A DNA stretch of 64,000 nucleotides, from NCBI GenBank assembly GCA_024638885.1, contig JAHEJL010000002.1:310001-374000 (forward strand), read 5' to 3'. Of the stretch, positions 36,168-45,600 are shown piece after piece. The notes beneath the pieces were generated by a model. That model worked only from the letters and a program-made list of their open reading frames with translations, was not told the origin of the DNA and did no database searches. The position numbers and the translations under genes are program-made. Every line of letters begins with the position of its first letter. Position 1 is the stretch's first letter. Origin of the DNA: Coraliomargarita sp. Its GTDB lineage: Bacteria; Verrucomicrobiota; Verrucomicrobiia; Opitutales; UBA953.

Positions 36168-37637
36168 ATGTCCAATTACCTCGCCATCGACCTCGGAGCC
36201 GAATCCGGTCGCGTCATCCTCGGCCAGCTCAAGGCCGGCAAGTTCACCATGAAGGAGGTGCATCGCTTCTCCAACGGGGCGATCACCGCCAACGGCACGC
36301 TCCGCTGGGACATCATCCGCATCTTCCGCGAGATCCGCATCGGTCTCGCCAAGGGCGCCAAGCTCGGCCCGATCAAGTCCGTCGCCTGCGACTCCTGGGG
36401 CGTCGACTACGTCCTGCTCAAGGGGGACGGCCCGTTGCTCTCCCTGCCGTTCACCTATCGCGATGAGCGTAGCTTCAAGTCGTACGAGCTGGCCATGCGC
36501 CGCTTCTCGCAGAAGGAGATCTTCGAAGGTACCGGCATCGCCTCCATCTCGATCAACACGCTCTACCAGCTGTTCGACGACGCCGAGAACCGCCCCGAGA
36601 TGCTGCAGTTCGCCGACAAGTTCCTGCTCATCGGCGACTACATCACCTGGCTGCTGACCGGCAAGGCCCGCGCCGAAGAGACGCTGATTTCCGGCAGCCA
36701 GTGCTGGGACACGCGCAAGCGCGACTGGGCGTGGCCGGTGCTGAAGAAACTCGGCATCCCCAAGCACATTTTCCCCAAACCGGTCGCTCCCGGCGTGAAG
36801 CTCGGCAAGATGCTGCCGTACCTTGCCAAGGAAACCGGACTGGGCAAGGCCGAGGTCGTCACGACCTGCGCGCATGACACCGCCGCCGCCGTCGCCGCCG
36901 TGCCCGCCACCAAAGGCGATGATTGGGCTTACCTTTCCTCCGGCACCTGGTCCCTCCTCGGCCTCGAACTCCCCAAGCCGCTGGTCAACGAGACCGTCCG
37001 CAAGGCCAAGTATACCAACGAAGTCGGTTTCGGCGGCACGTCCCGCTTCCTCAAGAATCTCGTCGGCCTCTGGGTCCTCCAGGAATGCCGCCGCGAATGG
37101 ATGGAGAAAGGCGAGGTCTCCGATTACGGCGAGATCGTGAAGCTCGCGCTCAAGGCGCCTTCGCTGCGCTCGTTCATCCGTCCGGACGACGTCCGTTTCG
37201 CCAAGCGTGGCGACATGGTCGCCAAGGTGCAGGCTTTCTGCCGCGAGACCAAGCAGCCCGTGCCGAAGACGCACGGCGAGATCGCCCGCTGCGTGCTCGA
37301 GTCCCTCGCGTTGCTCTACCGCGTCGAGATGGACGGCATGGAGAAGCTCACCGGCCGTAAACTGAAGCGCCTCCACATCGTCGGCGGCGGTTGCCGCAAC
37401 GCGCTGCTGAACCAGGCGACGGCCGATGCCACCGGCCGCACCGTCATCGCCGGACCGGTCGAAGCCACCGCCGCGGGAAATATCCTCGTCCAGGCCATCG
37501 CCATGAAGGAGCTCAAGAACCTCGACGAACTGCGTAAGGTCGTCCGAAACTCCTTTGAGGTAGTGACTTACAAACCCAACCCCACCTCCGCATGGGCCGC
37601 CGCCCAAGCCAAGTTTAATGGTTTAAAGAAATCATAA
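36168..37637 (+). CDS. rhaB: Rhamnulokinase (RhaB)
   Basis: 489 residues, FGGY sugar kinase. N-terminal LAIDLGAESGRVILG phosphate-binding loop, CDSWGVDYVLL, the RhaB-typical PFTYRDERS, ISINTLYQLF and SGTWSLLGLE, C-terminal ATP site HIVGGGCRNALLNQATADATGR. Phosphorylates L-rhamnulose at C1 in the cytoplasm. ATG 36168 is taken over an overlapping upstream GTG because it begins at the family N terminus. The product would feed the fused aldolase encoded 40 nt downstream. FGGY paralogues may also accept fuculose. Confidence 0.93.
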   Translation: MSNYLAIDLGAESGRVILGQLKAGKFTMKEVHRFSNGAITANGTLRWDIIRIFREIRIGLAKGAKLGPIKSVACDSWGVDYVLLKGDGPLLSLPFTYRDERSFKSYELAMRRFSQKEIFEGTGIASISINTLYQLFDDAENRPEMLQFADKFLLIGDYITWLLTGKARAEETLISGSQCWDTRKRDWAWPVLKKLGIPKHIFPKPVAPGVKLGKMLPYLAKETGLGKAEVVTTCAHDTAAAVAAVPATKGDDWAYLSSGTWSLLGLELPKPLVNETVRKAKYTNEVGFGGTSRFLKNLVGLWVLQECRREWMEKGEVSDYGEIVKLALKAPSLRSFIRPDDVRFAKRGDMVAKVQAFCRETKQPVPKTHGEIARCVLESLALLYRVEMDGMEKLTGRKLKRLHIVGGGCRNALLNQATADATGRTVIAGPVEATAAGNILVQAIAMKELKNLDELRKVVRNSFEVVTYKPNPTSAWAAAQAKFNGLKKS

Positions 37638-37677
37638 ATCCCCTTACTCAACCCGAACCCATTTCCACGTAACAAAC

Positions 37678-39870
37678 ATGTCCAACTACAAGTACGTCTC
37701 CCACCTCTGGAATGATGCCGAAGCCGCGAAGCTCGATCCGGTCGGCCGTCTGGTCTACCGCTCCAACAAGCTCGGCGCGGACCAGCGCATCACGAACACC
37801 GGCGGCGGCAACACCTCCTCCAAGATCGTCGAGAAGGATCCCCTGACCGGCGCCGACACCCAGGTCCTCTGGGTCAAGGGTTCCGGCGGCGACCTCCGCA
37901 CCAGCAACCGCGACAATTTCTCCTCCCTCTACCAGGACAAGCTCATCGGTCTCCAGGCTTCGTACGCCGCCCGCAGCGACAAGGGCCTGAAGTCCCAGGC
38001 CGAGGACGACATGGTCGCGATGTACAACCACGCCACCTTCAACCTCAACCCGCGCGCTTCGTCGATCGACACCCCTCTGCACAGCTTCCTGCCGGGCAAG
38101 CATGTCGACCACATGCACCCGAACGCGATCATCTCGATCGCCGCTTCCAAGAACTGCGAAGCCCTCACCAAGGAGATCTTCGCCGGCAAGATGGCTTACG
38201 TGAAGTGGATGCGCCCGGGCTTCGAGCTCGGCCTCGCCATGCAGGACATCTCCCGCCAGCAGCCCTCCGTCAAAGCCATCATGATGGGCCAGCACGGCTT
38301 CATCTCCTGGGCCGACGACGACAAGGCCTGCTATGAGCTGACCCTCGCCATGATCGAGCAGGCCGCGGCCTACATCGACGCCAAGTATCAGGCCAAGGGC
38401 GGCGACGCCAAGGCCTTCGGCGGCGCCCTCTACCAGACCCTCGACACCGAGAAGCGTCATGCGACCTTCGCCGCCATCCTGCCTTGGCTCCGCGGCCAGG
38501 TCTCGAAGGAGAAGCGCTTCATCGGCACGATCCAGGACGACGAGAAGATCCTCCGCTTCGTCAATTCGAAGGACGCCCCGCGTCTCGCCGAGCTCGGCAC
38601 CTCCTGCCCGGACCACTTCCTGCGCACCAAGATCAAGCCGCTCTACGTGAACTGGAACCCCCAGTCCGAAGACGCCGCCGCGCTGAAGACCAAGCTGGCC
38701 GCCGCCCTCGAGCAGTACCGCAAGGACTACGCCGCCTATTACAACGCCTGCAAGCGCCCGAACTCCCCGGCGATGCGCGACCCGAACCCGACCGTCGTCC
38801 TCATCCCCGGCCTCGGCATGATCGCCTGGGGCAAGGATAAGTCCGAATCCCGCGTCACCGCCGAGTTCTACAACTGCGCCGTCGAAGTCATGCGCGGCGC
38901 CGAAGCCATCGACCAGTACATCGCCCTGCCCCAGCAGGAAGCCTTCGACATCGAGTACTGGCTGCTCGAGGAAGCGAAGCTCAAGCGCATGCCGGCCGAG
39001 AAGGAACTCGCCCGCCAGGTCATCATCGTCGTCGGCGCCGGCTCCGGCATCGGCAAGGAGACCGCCCACCGCCTCGTGAAGGAAGGCGCGCACATCGTCT
39101 GCGTCGACAAGAACGTGGAGGCCGCCCAGGCCACCGCCAAGGAGATCACCGACAAGCTCGGCACGGGCATCGGCGTCGCCGGCACCGGCCTCTCGAACTG
39201 CGGCCCCGCCATCGGCCTCTCCGGTGACATCATGGACCGCGCCTCGATCCGCAAGATGCTCGACCAGGTCGCGCTCGCCTACGGCGGCTTCGACTCCATC
39301 TGCGTGACCGCCGGCATCTTCGTGTCCCCGGACACCACCGGTCACATCCCGGACGACAAGTGGGCCCTCACCTTCGCCCTCAACGTCACCGGCAGCTACC
39401 TCGTCGCCGACGAAGCCTTCAAGACCTGGAAGGAACAGGGTCTCCGCGGCAACCTCGTCCTGACCACCAGCGCCAACGCCGCCGTGGCCAAGAAGGGTTC
39501 CGTCGCCTACGACACCTCGAAGGCCGCCGCCAACCACCTCGTCCGCGAGATGGCCATGGAGCTTTCGCCCCTGATCCGCGTCAACGGCGTGGCCCCGGCC
39601 ACCGTCGTGCAGGGCTCGGCGATGTTCCCCCGCGACCGAGTGATCGCGTCGCTTGCGAAGTACAACATTCCCTACACCGATGATGAGGCGACCGATTCGC
39701 TGACGACGAAGCTCTCCCGCTTCTACGCCGATCGCACCCTGACCAAGAACCCCATCACCCCCGCCGACCAGGCCGAAGCCTACTTCCTCCTCGTGACCAA
39801 TCGCCTCAGCAAGACGACCGGACAGGTCATCACCGTCGACGGCGGCCTCCACGAAGCGTTCCTGCGCTGA
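37678..39870 (+). CDS. rhaEW: Bifunctional rhamnulose-1-phosphate aldolase / short-chain dehydrogenase (RhaEW type)
   Basis: 730 residues. Residues about 1-430 are a class II aldolase: TGGGNTSSK, SIDTPLHSFLPGKHVDHMHP with zinc His residues, and GQHG. Residues about 445-730 are a short-chain dehydrogenase with VVGAGSGIG (about 450-458), the TTSANAA Ser region, catalytic Tyr and Lys in YDTSK (about 610-614) and the C-terminal QVITVDGG. In characterised fused enzymes of this type the aldolase makes DHAP plus L-lactaldehyde and the dehydrogenase oxidises lactaldehyde to lactate. That fits the LutABC genes that follow 4 nt later. Rich in near-uniform GCC/CTC codons like its neighbours. Confidence 0.93.
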   Translation: MSNYKYVSHLWNDAEAAKLDPVGRLVYRSNKLGADQRITNTGGGNTSSKIVEKDPLTGADTQVLWVKGSGGDLRTSNRDNFSSLYQDKLIGLQASYAARSDKGLKSQAEDDMVAMYNHATFNLNPRASSIDTPLHSFLPGKHVDHMHPNAIISIAASKNCEALTKEIFAGKMAYVKWMRPGFELGLAMQDISRQQPSVKAIMMGQHGFISWADDDKACYELTLAMIEQAAAYIDAKYQAKGGDAKAFGGALYQTLDTEKRHATFAAILPWLRGQVSKEKRFIGTIQDDEKILRFVNSKDAPRLAELGTSCPDHFLRTKIKPLYVNWNPQSEDAAALKTKLAAALEQYRKDYAAYYNACKRPNSPAMRDPNPTVVLIPGLGMIAWGKDKSESRVTAEFYNCAVEVMRGAEAIDQYIALPQQEAFDIEYWLLEEAKLKRMPAEKELARQVIIVVGAGSGIGKETAHRLVKEGAHIVCVDKNVEAAQATAKEITDKLGTGIGVAGTGLSNCGPAIGLSGDIMDRASIRKMLDQVALAYGGFDSICVTAGIFVSPDTTGHIPDDKWALTFALNVTGSYLVADEAFKTWKEQGLRGNLVLTTSANAAVAKKGSVAYDTSKAAANHLVREMAMELSPLIRVNGVAPATVVQGSAMFPRDRVIASLAKYNIPYTDDEATDSLTTKLSRFYADRTLTKNPITPADQAEAYFLLVTNRLSKTTGQVITVDGGLHEAFLR

Positions 39871-39874
39871 TCCC

Positions 39875-40594
39875 GTGCGCGTCTCCCTCTTCGTCCCTTG
39901 CTTCGTCGACCAGCTGACCCCCAAGGTCGGCCTGGCGACGGCCAAGGTGTTGAAGCGCCTCGGCCACGAGGTGGAGTTCCGCTCCGCGCAGACCTGCTGC
40001 GGCCAGCCCTCCTTCAATTCCGGCCAGTGGGACGTCGCCCGCGAGGCGGCCATCCGCGCGCTCGCGGTCTTCCGCGGAGCCGAAGTCGTCGTGGGGCCTT
40101 CGGGGTCCTGCGTCGCGATGATGCGCCAGTTCTATCCGGAGCTGCTCAAGGGCACCCCGCATGCGGCCGAAGCCGACGACCTCGCCGCCCGCACGTTCGA
40201 GTTCTCCGAGTTCCTGGTGAAGAAGCTCGGCGTCACCGACGTCGGCGCGAAGTTCGCCAAGAAGGTCACCTACCATGACGGTTGCCACGCGTTGCGTGAG
40301 CTGCGCCTGAAGGAAGAACCCCGTCAGCTGCTCCGCGCCGTCAAAGGCCTCGAGCTCATCGAGTCCGAGGAAAGCGACACCTGCTGCGGCTTCGGCGGCC
40401 TCTTCTCCGCGAAGTTCCCGATGATCTCCACCGCGATGGTCCAGGTCAAAGGCGGCGCGCTCGCCCGCACCGGGGCCGATTTCGTCGTCTCGTCCGACCC
40501 TTCCTGCCTCCTGCAGATCGGCGGCTGGCTGTCCCGCGAAGGCAAGCCGATCCTGCCGCTGCACATCGCCGAAGTCCTGGCCAACGACGCCTGA
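39875..40594 (+). CDS. lutA: L-lactate utilisation protein LutA (cysteine-rich CCG domain)
   Basis: 239 residues from GTG 39875. Two CCG-domain motifs: TCCGQPSFNSG (about 41-51) and DTCCGFGGLF (about 167-176), which bind an iron-sulfur cofactor in the lactate oxidase and heterodisulfide-reductase-like families. LVPCFVD-type N terminus (SLFVPCFVDQLTP). First of lutABC, which oxidises L-lactate to pyruvate. It starts 4 nt after the aldolase/dehydrogenase stop, so it would remove the lactate that enzyme makes. Confidence 0.95.
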   Translation: MRVSLFVPCFVDQLTPKVGLATAKVLKRLGHEVEFRSAQTCCGQPSFNSGQWDVAREAAIRALAVFRGAEVVVGPSGSCVAMMRQFYPELLKGTPHAAEADDLAARTFEFSEFLVKKLGVTDVGAKFAKKVTYHDGCHALRELRLKEEPRQLLRAVKGLELIESEESDTCCGFGGLFSAKFPMISTAMVQVKGGALARTGADFVVSSDPSCLLQIGGWLSREGKPILPLHIAEVLANDA

Positions 40595-40596
40595 CC

Positions 40597-41985
40597 ATGT
40601 CCGACTCCAAGGCCATCTTCCTCAAGGACGCGACCGTCAACGCCGCCGACGGCGAACAGCGCGCGTTCATCCGCAAGGCGCTCGGCGGCTACTACACCAA
40701 CCGTGACCTCCAGAAGGCCCGTTATCGCGACTGGGAACGCGCCCGCGACGCCGCCTCGCTCGCCAAGTGGAGCGCGGTCAACGACCTCGCCAACGTCCTC
40801 GAGAAATTCACCGCGAACTTCGAACGCAACGGCGGCATCGTCCACTGGGCCCGTGACGCCGCCGAAGCCCGCGCCATCATCCTGAAGATCGCCGAAGACG
40901 CCAAGGCGAAGGCCATCGTGAAGTCGAAGTGCATGACTTCCGAGGAGATCCACCTCAACGACGCGCTCGAGAAGGCCGGCTACGGCGTGGTCGAGAGCGA
41001 CCTCGGCGAATTCATCCAGCAGCTGCGCGGCGAAGCCCCCTACCACTTCGTCTTCCCGTGCATGCACGTGAAGCGCGAGGCCATCAGCGAACTCTTCACC
41101 AAGCATCTCGGCACGGCGCCGACCGACAGCCCCGAAGAGCTGACGATGATCGCCCGTCGCCACCTCCGCCAGTTGTACGTCGACGCCGACATCGGCATCA
41201 CCGGCGCCAACTTCCTCGTCGCCGAGACCGGCCAGATCTCGATCACCGAGAACGAGGGCAACGCCCGCCTCACGGCCGCCCTGCCCCGCATCCATATCGC
41301 GCTTTCGGGCATCGAGAAGGTCGTGAACAACCTGGACGACCTGTCCGTGCTGCTGCCGATGCTGGCCACCGCCGGCGCCGGCCAGCCGATGACCTGCTAT
41401 AACACCCTTTACTCCGGCCCCCGGAAGAAAGGCGAATGCGACGGTCCGGAAGAATTCCACATCGTCCTCCTCGACAACGCCCGCACCCGCCTGCTGGCCG
41501 ACCCCGAGCAGCGTGACGCCCTCCATTGCATCCGTTGCGGCGCCTGCCTCAACGTCTGCCCGATCTTCAAGAACATCGGCGGCCTCGCCTACGGCACCAC
41601 CTACCAGGGGCCCATCGGCTCGGTGATCACGCCGCATCTGCGCGGCCTCAAGCAGTGGAACCACCTGTCCGGCGCGTCGTCGCTCTGCGGCGCCTGCACC
41701 GACGCGTGCCCGGTCCGCATCGACCTGCACCACCACCTGCTGCACAACCGTCGCAACGCCGCCAAGGAGTCGCCGACGCTGTTCGACCGCGTCTTCCATC
41801 ACGGCTTCAACTTCGTCATCAAGCGTCCGTGGCTCTTCGCGACCGGCGGCCGGATCTTCCGCGCCACCTTGCCGCTGCTCCAGAAGCTGCCCCTGCCTTA
41901 CATGGGCGCATGGATGAAGACCCGCGACCTGCCCAAGGCCCCCTCCCAATCCTTCCGCGACCAGTGGAAGAACCAGAATGTCTGA
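40597..41985 (+). CDS. lutB: L-lactate utilisation iron-sulfur protein LutB
   Basis: 462 residues. N-terminal LUD domain (about 60-290) with KSKCMTSEEIHLN and ADIGITGANFLVAETGQISITENEGN. Two 4Fe-4S clusters follow, CIRCGACLNVCP (about 310-321) and CGACTDACP (about 362-370), then a C-terminal domain of about 80 residues (DUF3390-like). Carries electrons within the LutABC complex. 2 nt after lutA; its 3' end overlaps lutC by 8 nt. Confidence 0.95.
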   Translation: MSDSKAIFLKDATVNAADGEQRAFIRKALGGYYTNRDLQKARYRDWERARDAASLAKWSAVNDLANVLEKFTANFERNGGIVHWARDAAEARAIILKIAEDAKAKAIVKSKCMTSEEIHLNDALEKAGYGVVESDLGEFIQQLRGEAPYHFVFPCMHVKREAISELFTKHLGTAPTDSPEELTMIARRHLRQLYVDADIGITGANFLVAETGQISITENEGNARLTAALPRIHIALSGIEKVVNNLDDLSVLLPMLATAGAGQPMTCYNTLYSGPRKKGECDGPEEFHIVLLDNARTRLLADPEQRDALHCIRCGACLNVCPIFKNIGGLAYGTTYQGPIGSVITPHLRGLKQWNHLSGASSLCGACTDACPVRIDLHHHLLHNRRNAAKESPTLFDRVFHHGFNFVIKRPWLFATGGRIFRATLPLLQKLPLPYMGAWMKTRDLPKAPSQSFRDQWKNQNV

Positions 41986-42658
41986 CGCCCGCTCCGATAT
42001 CTTCGCCCGCATCCGCGAGGCGCTCAAGGTCAAGGCTCCCAAGCCGCACCTCAAGACCGACGCCAATCCGGGCAAGACTTCCGTCGTGGCCAAGCCTTGG
42101 TTGCCCGACGGCGGCGAAACCGCCGACGCCAGCCTGACGATCCTCGCCGAGCAGCTCGCCAAGCTGAAGGCCGTCCTCATCCGCGTGCCTGACCATGCGG
42201 CCGCCGTCAAGGCCGTCGCCGAACTCTCCGCGGCCAAGAACTGGAAGAAGGTCGCCTATCACGGCCATGACCTGCTGCGCCCCGTCGCCGCAGGCCTCGC
42301 CTGCGAGACGTGGGAAGCGGACGCCTCTTTCGACAAACAGCGACTCGAAGGCTGCGACGCCGGTCTCACGACGTGCGAGTCCATCGTCGCCCAGCTCGGC
42401 TCCATCCTCGTCTCGAGCGCCAGTTCCGGCGGTCGCGCCCTTTCGGTCCTTCCTCACGTCCACGTCGTCGTCGCCGAAGCTTCCCAGGTCGTCCCCGACC
42501 TCGGCTCCGCCCTGGCCCTCGCGAAGGCCCGGCACGGCGACCAGATGCCCAGCATGCTCTCCTTCATCACCGGCCCGAGCCGGACCGGTGACATCGAGCG
42601 CATCCTGGTGCTCGGCGCCCACGGCCCGAAGGAGCTCTTCCTCGTCCTCATCGGTTGA
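41978..42658 (+). CDS. lutC: L-lactate utilisation protein LutC
   Basis: 226 residues, LUD domain (DUF162) with LEGCDAGLTTCESIVAQLGSILVSSAS and PSMLSFITGPSRTGDIERILVLGAHGPKEL, the C-terminal signature of the family. Third component of the lactate-oxidising complex. The ATG lies within the end of lutB (8 nt overlap, translational coupling). The next gene starts 2 nt after its stop. Confidence 0.95.
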   Translation: MSDARSDIFARIREALKVKAPKPHLKTDANPGKTSVVAKPWLPDGGETADASLTILAEQLAKLKAVLIRVPDHAAAVKAVAELSAAKNWKKVAYHGHDLLRPVAAGLACETWEADASFDKQRLEGCDAGLTTCESIVAQLGSILVSSASSGGRALSVLPHVHVVVAEASQVVPDLGSALALAKARHGDQMPSMLSFITGPSRTGDIERILVLGAHGPKELFLVLIG

Positions 42659-42660
42659 AC

Positions 42661-45600
42661 ATGCGCCTCATCAGCCCGTCCGTCCTGCTCATCGTCATGT
42701 TCGCCGGACTCGGCGCGCAGATGAAGCCCTTCAAATGGTCCGGCGACCTCAACGTCCCCGACCCCGTCGCCTGCACGGTCGACGAAGCCGGCAACGTCTA
42801 CGTCTCGTCGACGACGCGCCGCAAGGCGGTCGACCTCGATATCCGCGAGCATGTCGTCTGGATTCCGGATGACGTCGCCCTGACTTCGCCCTCCGAGAAA
42901 CTCGCCTTCTACCAGCGGGAACTGGCTCCGGGTAAGCTGAAGGCCCCGCGCGGCGGCCTCAAGGACCACAACAAGGACGGGTCGATCGACTGGAAGGACC
43001 TCACGTTCTACAAGGAAAGCATCTACAAGCTCACCGACACCGATCATGACGGCGTCGCCGACAAGATCACGGTCTTCGCCGAGGGCTTCAACTCGCCCGT
43101 CTCCGGCATCGCCGCCGGCGTGCTATACTTTGACGGCTGGGTCTACGTCACCGCGATCCCCGACGTCTGGCGTCTGAAGGATACCGATGGCGACGGCGTG
43201 GCCGACGTGAAGGAACTCGTGGCCACCGGCTTCGGCGGCCACATCGCCTATGCCGGGCACGACATGCATGGCCTCCGCCTCGGACCTGATGGCCGCATCT
43301 ACTGGACCGTCGGCGACAAGGGCGGCAACGTGACCAGCAAGGAAGGCCGCAAGTTCTTCTTCGCCCACCGCGGCGCGGTGCTGCGCTGCGAGCCCGACGG
43401 AGCCAACTTCGAGGTCTACGCGCACGGGATCCGCAACACCCAGGAGATCGCCTTCGATGATTTCGGCAACGTGATCGGCGTCGATAACGACGGCGATCAG
43501 CCGAAGGAACGCGAGCGCCTGATGTATCTCCTCGAAGGTTCCGACTCCGGCTGGCGCAATCAGCACCAATATCAGAAGACCGACAGCCGCTGGATGAAGG
43601 AGAACATGTGGATGCCTAAGGGCGCCGACGATCAGCCGCTCTTCATCACGCCCCCGATCGCCAACTATTCCGACGGCCCCGCGGGCTTCCTCCATGAACC
43701 TGGTCACGTCCTCGACGGCGACCTGCGCGGACACTTCCTCCTCGACCAGTTTCCGAAGGGCAAGATGGACGCCTTCACCCTCGAACCCGACCAGGACACC
43801 TTCCGCCAGGTCAACCTGCGCGTCGTCAGCAACGGCATCATGGGCATCGGCATGGCCTGGGGACCTGATGGCCGCGGCTATTTCGCCGACTGGATCGGCG
43901 GCTACCCTCTCGACGGTAAAGGCGCCATCTGGCGCTTCGATGTCGCCCCGAACATCGACCAGACCTCCGAGCCTTTCCTGGCCAAGCCGTTCTCGGTCGC
44001 CGTGCCTAAGGCTGAGCTCCTCGGTCTGCTCGGTCATCGCGACCAGCGCGTCCGCGTCAATGCTTCGATCCGCCTGGACCGTCTCGGCGCCTGGCCCGAG
44101 ATGCTCTCCCTCGCCTTGAATCCCGGCTCGCCCCGCTTCGCGCGTATCCATGCGATCTGGGGCTACGGCATGGGGCTTCGCCACGGTAAGGTCGCCGATG
44201 CCACGGCGTCGCTTTCCTTGTTGGATGATGCCGACGCGGAAATCCGCGTCCAAGCGCTCAAGGTCCTGAGCGAAGCCAAGCCGAGCCAGGCGATCTCCGA
44301 CAAGGTCGCGGCGCAGCTAACCCATGAGAATCTACGCGTGCGAACGCAGGCCGGGATCACGCTCGGCAAACTTGGCGGTAAGGTGGCTTTCGCCGCCTTC
44401 TTCCGGGACGCCGAAACCGAACTACGTCTCCCTTGGCTGCGTCACGGCCTCGTCTCCGGCCTTGCCGGCACCCAATCGTCCGCCGACCTTCTGTCCACGG
44501 CCCAGGCCAAGAACGGCGCCGAAGCCGTGTTCGCCGCGCTGGCCTTGGCCCGAAAGAACTCCCCTCTGGTCGCGAAGCTGCTGACGCACCCCAATCCTGA
44601 GGTCGTGGTCGAAGCCGCCCGAGCCATCCACGACGACGAAGGCATCTCTTCCGCCCAAACCGAGCTGGCCGAGGCCTTCGCCACGACCAAGCTGCCGTTC
44701 CATGCCGCCCGTCGCGCGCTCAACGCGAACCTGCGTCAAGGCGACGAAGCATCGCTCCGCCGCATCCTCGAGTGGACGCTCAAGCAGCCGGCCGGCGCGC
44801 CGTTGCGCGACGAGGCACTCAGGGCCCTGATTACCTTCGATCAGCCTCCGGTCCTCGACCTCGTCGACGGCACCGCGAAGAAATACGCCGCCCGCCCTGC
44901 GGCCGTCATCGCCGCCGCCCTGCGCAGCCATCAGGCGGAACTCCTGCAGCTGCAGAAGCCCGAGGAGCGTGCCTTGGCCTTGTCGTTGCTCGTGAAGTAT
45001 GAACTCGATGTCCCCTTCCCGATCTTGCTCGGGCTGGCCGAGGACCTGAAGGCCGCGCCCGACGTCCGCCTGCAGACGCTCCGCCTCCTCGGTCGCAAGA
45101 AGGAAGAGCCCGAGGCCATCACGCGCGCACTGCGTAACGCTTCCGGTGAAGGCAATCCTTCGGAAGTCCGCATCGAGGCCGTCACCCAGCTCTTCGCCCG
45201 GGACCTCAACGCCGCCTTGGAGGTGTCGCGCCTGATCATCAACTCCAAGTCCGCCAAGGTCCCCGAGAAGCAGGCCGCCGTCGCCGCCTTGCGCGGACGT
45301 AGCGACGCCATCTCGCTCAAGTTGCTCCAGGAACTGGTCGACCGTCTGGCCAGCCGCAAGCTGGACGCCGGTCTGAAGCTCGACGTCTTCACCTTGGCCA
45401 AGGAGTCGGCCGATGCCGGCGTCATCGCGGCCTTGAAGAAATATCAGTCCGCCGGCCCGAAGGGCGGCCTGAGGATGGCCAGCCCCGAGATCCCTTACGA
45501 ACTGCTGACCGACGGCGGCGACGTGGCCCGCGGCAAAGCCATCGTGAACGGACATCTGGCCGCCAATTGCACCGCGTGCCACCGTGTCGAATCGGAAGAA

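Noticed and set aside
37648..40053. 801-codon frame antisense to the fused aldolase/dehydrogenase
   Set aside because: Only reflects GCC/CTC-rich codons on the other strand; no start context or homology.
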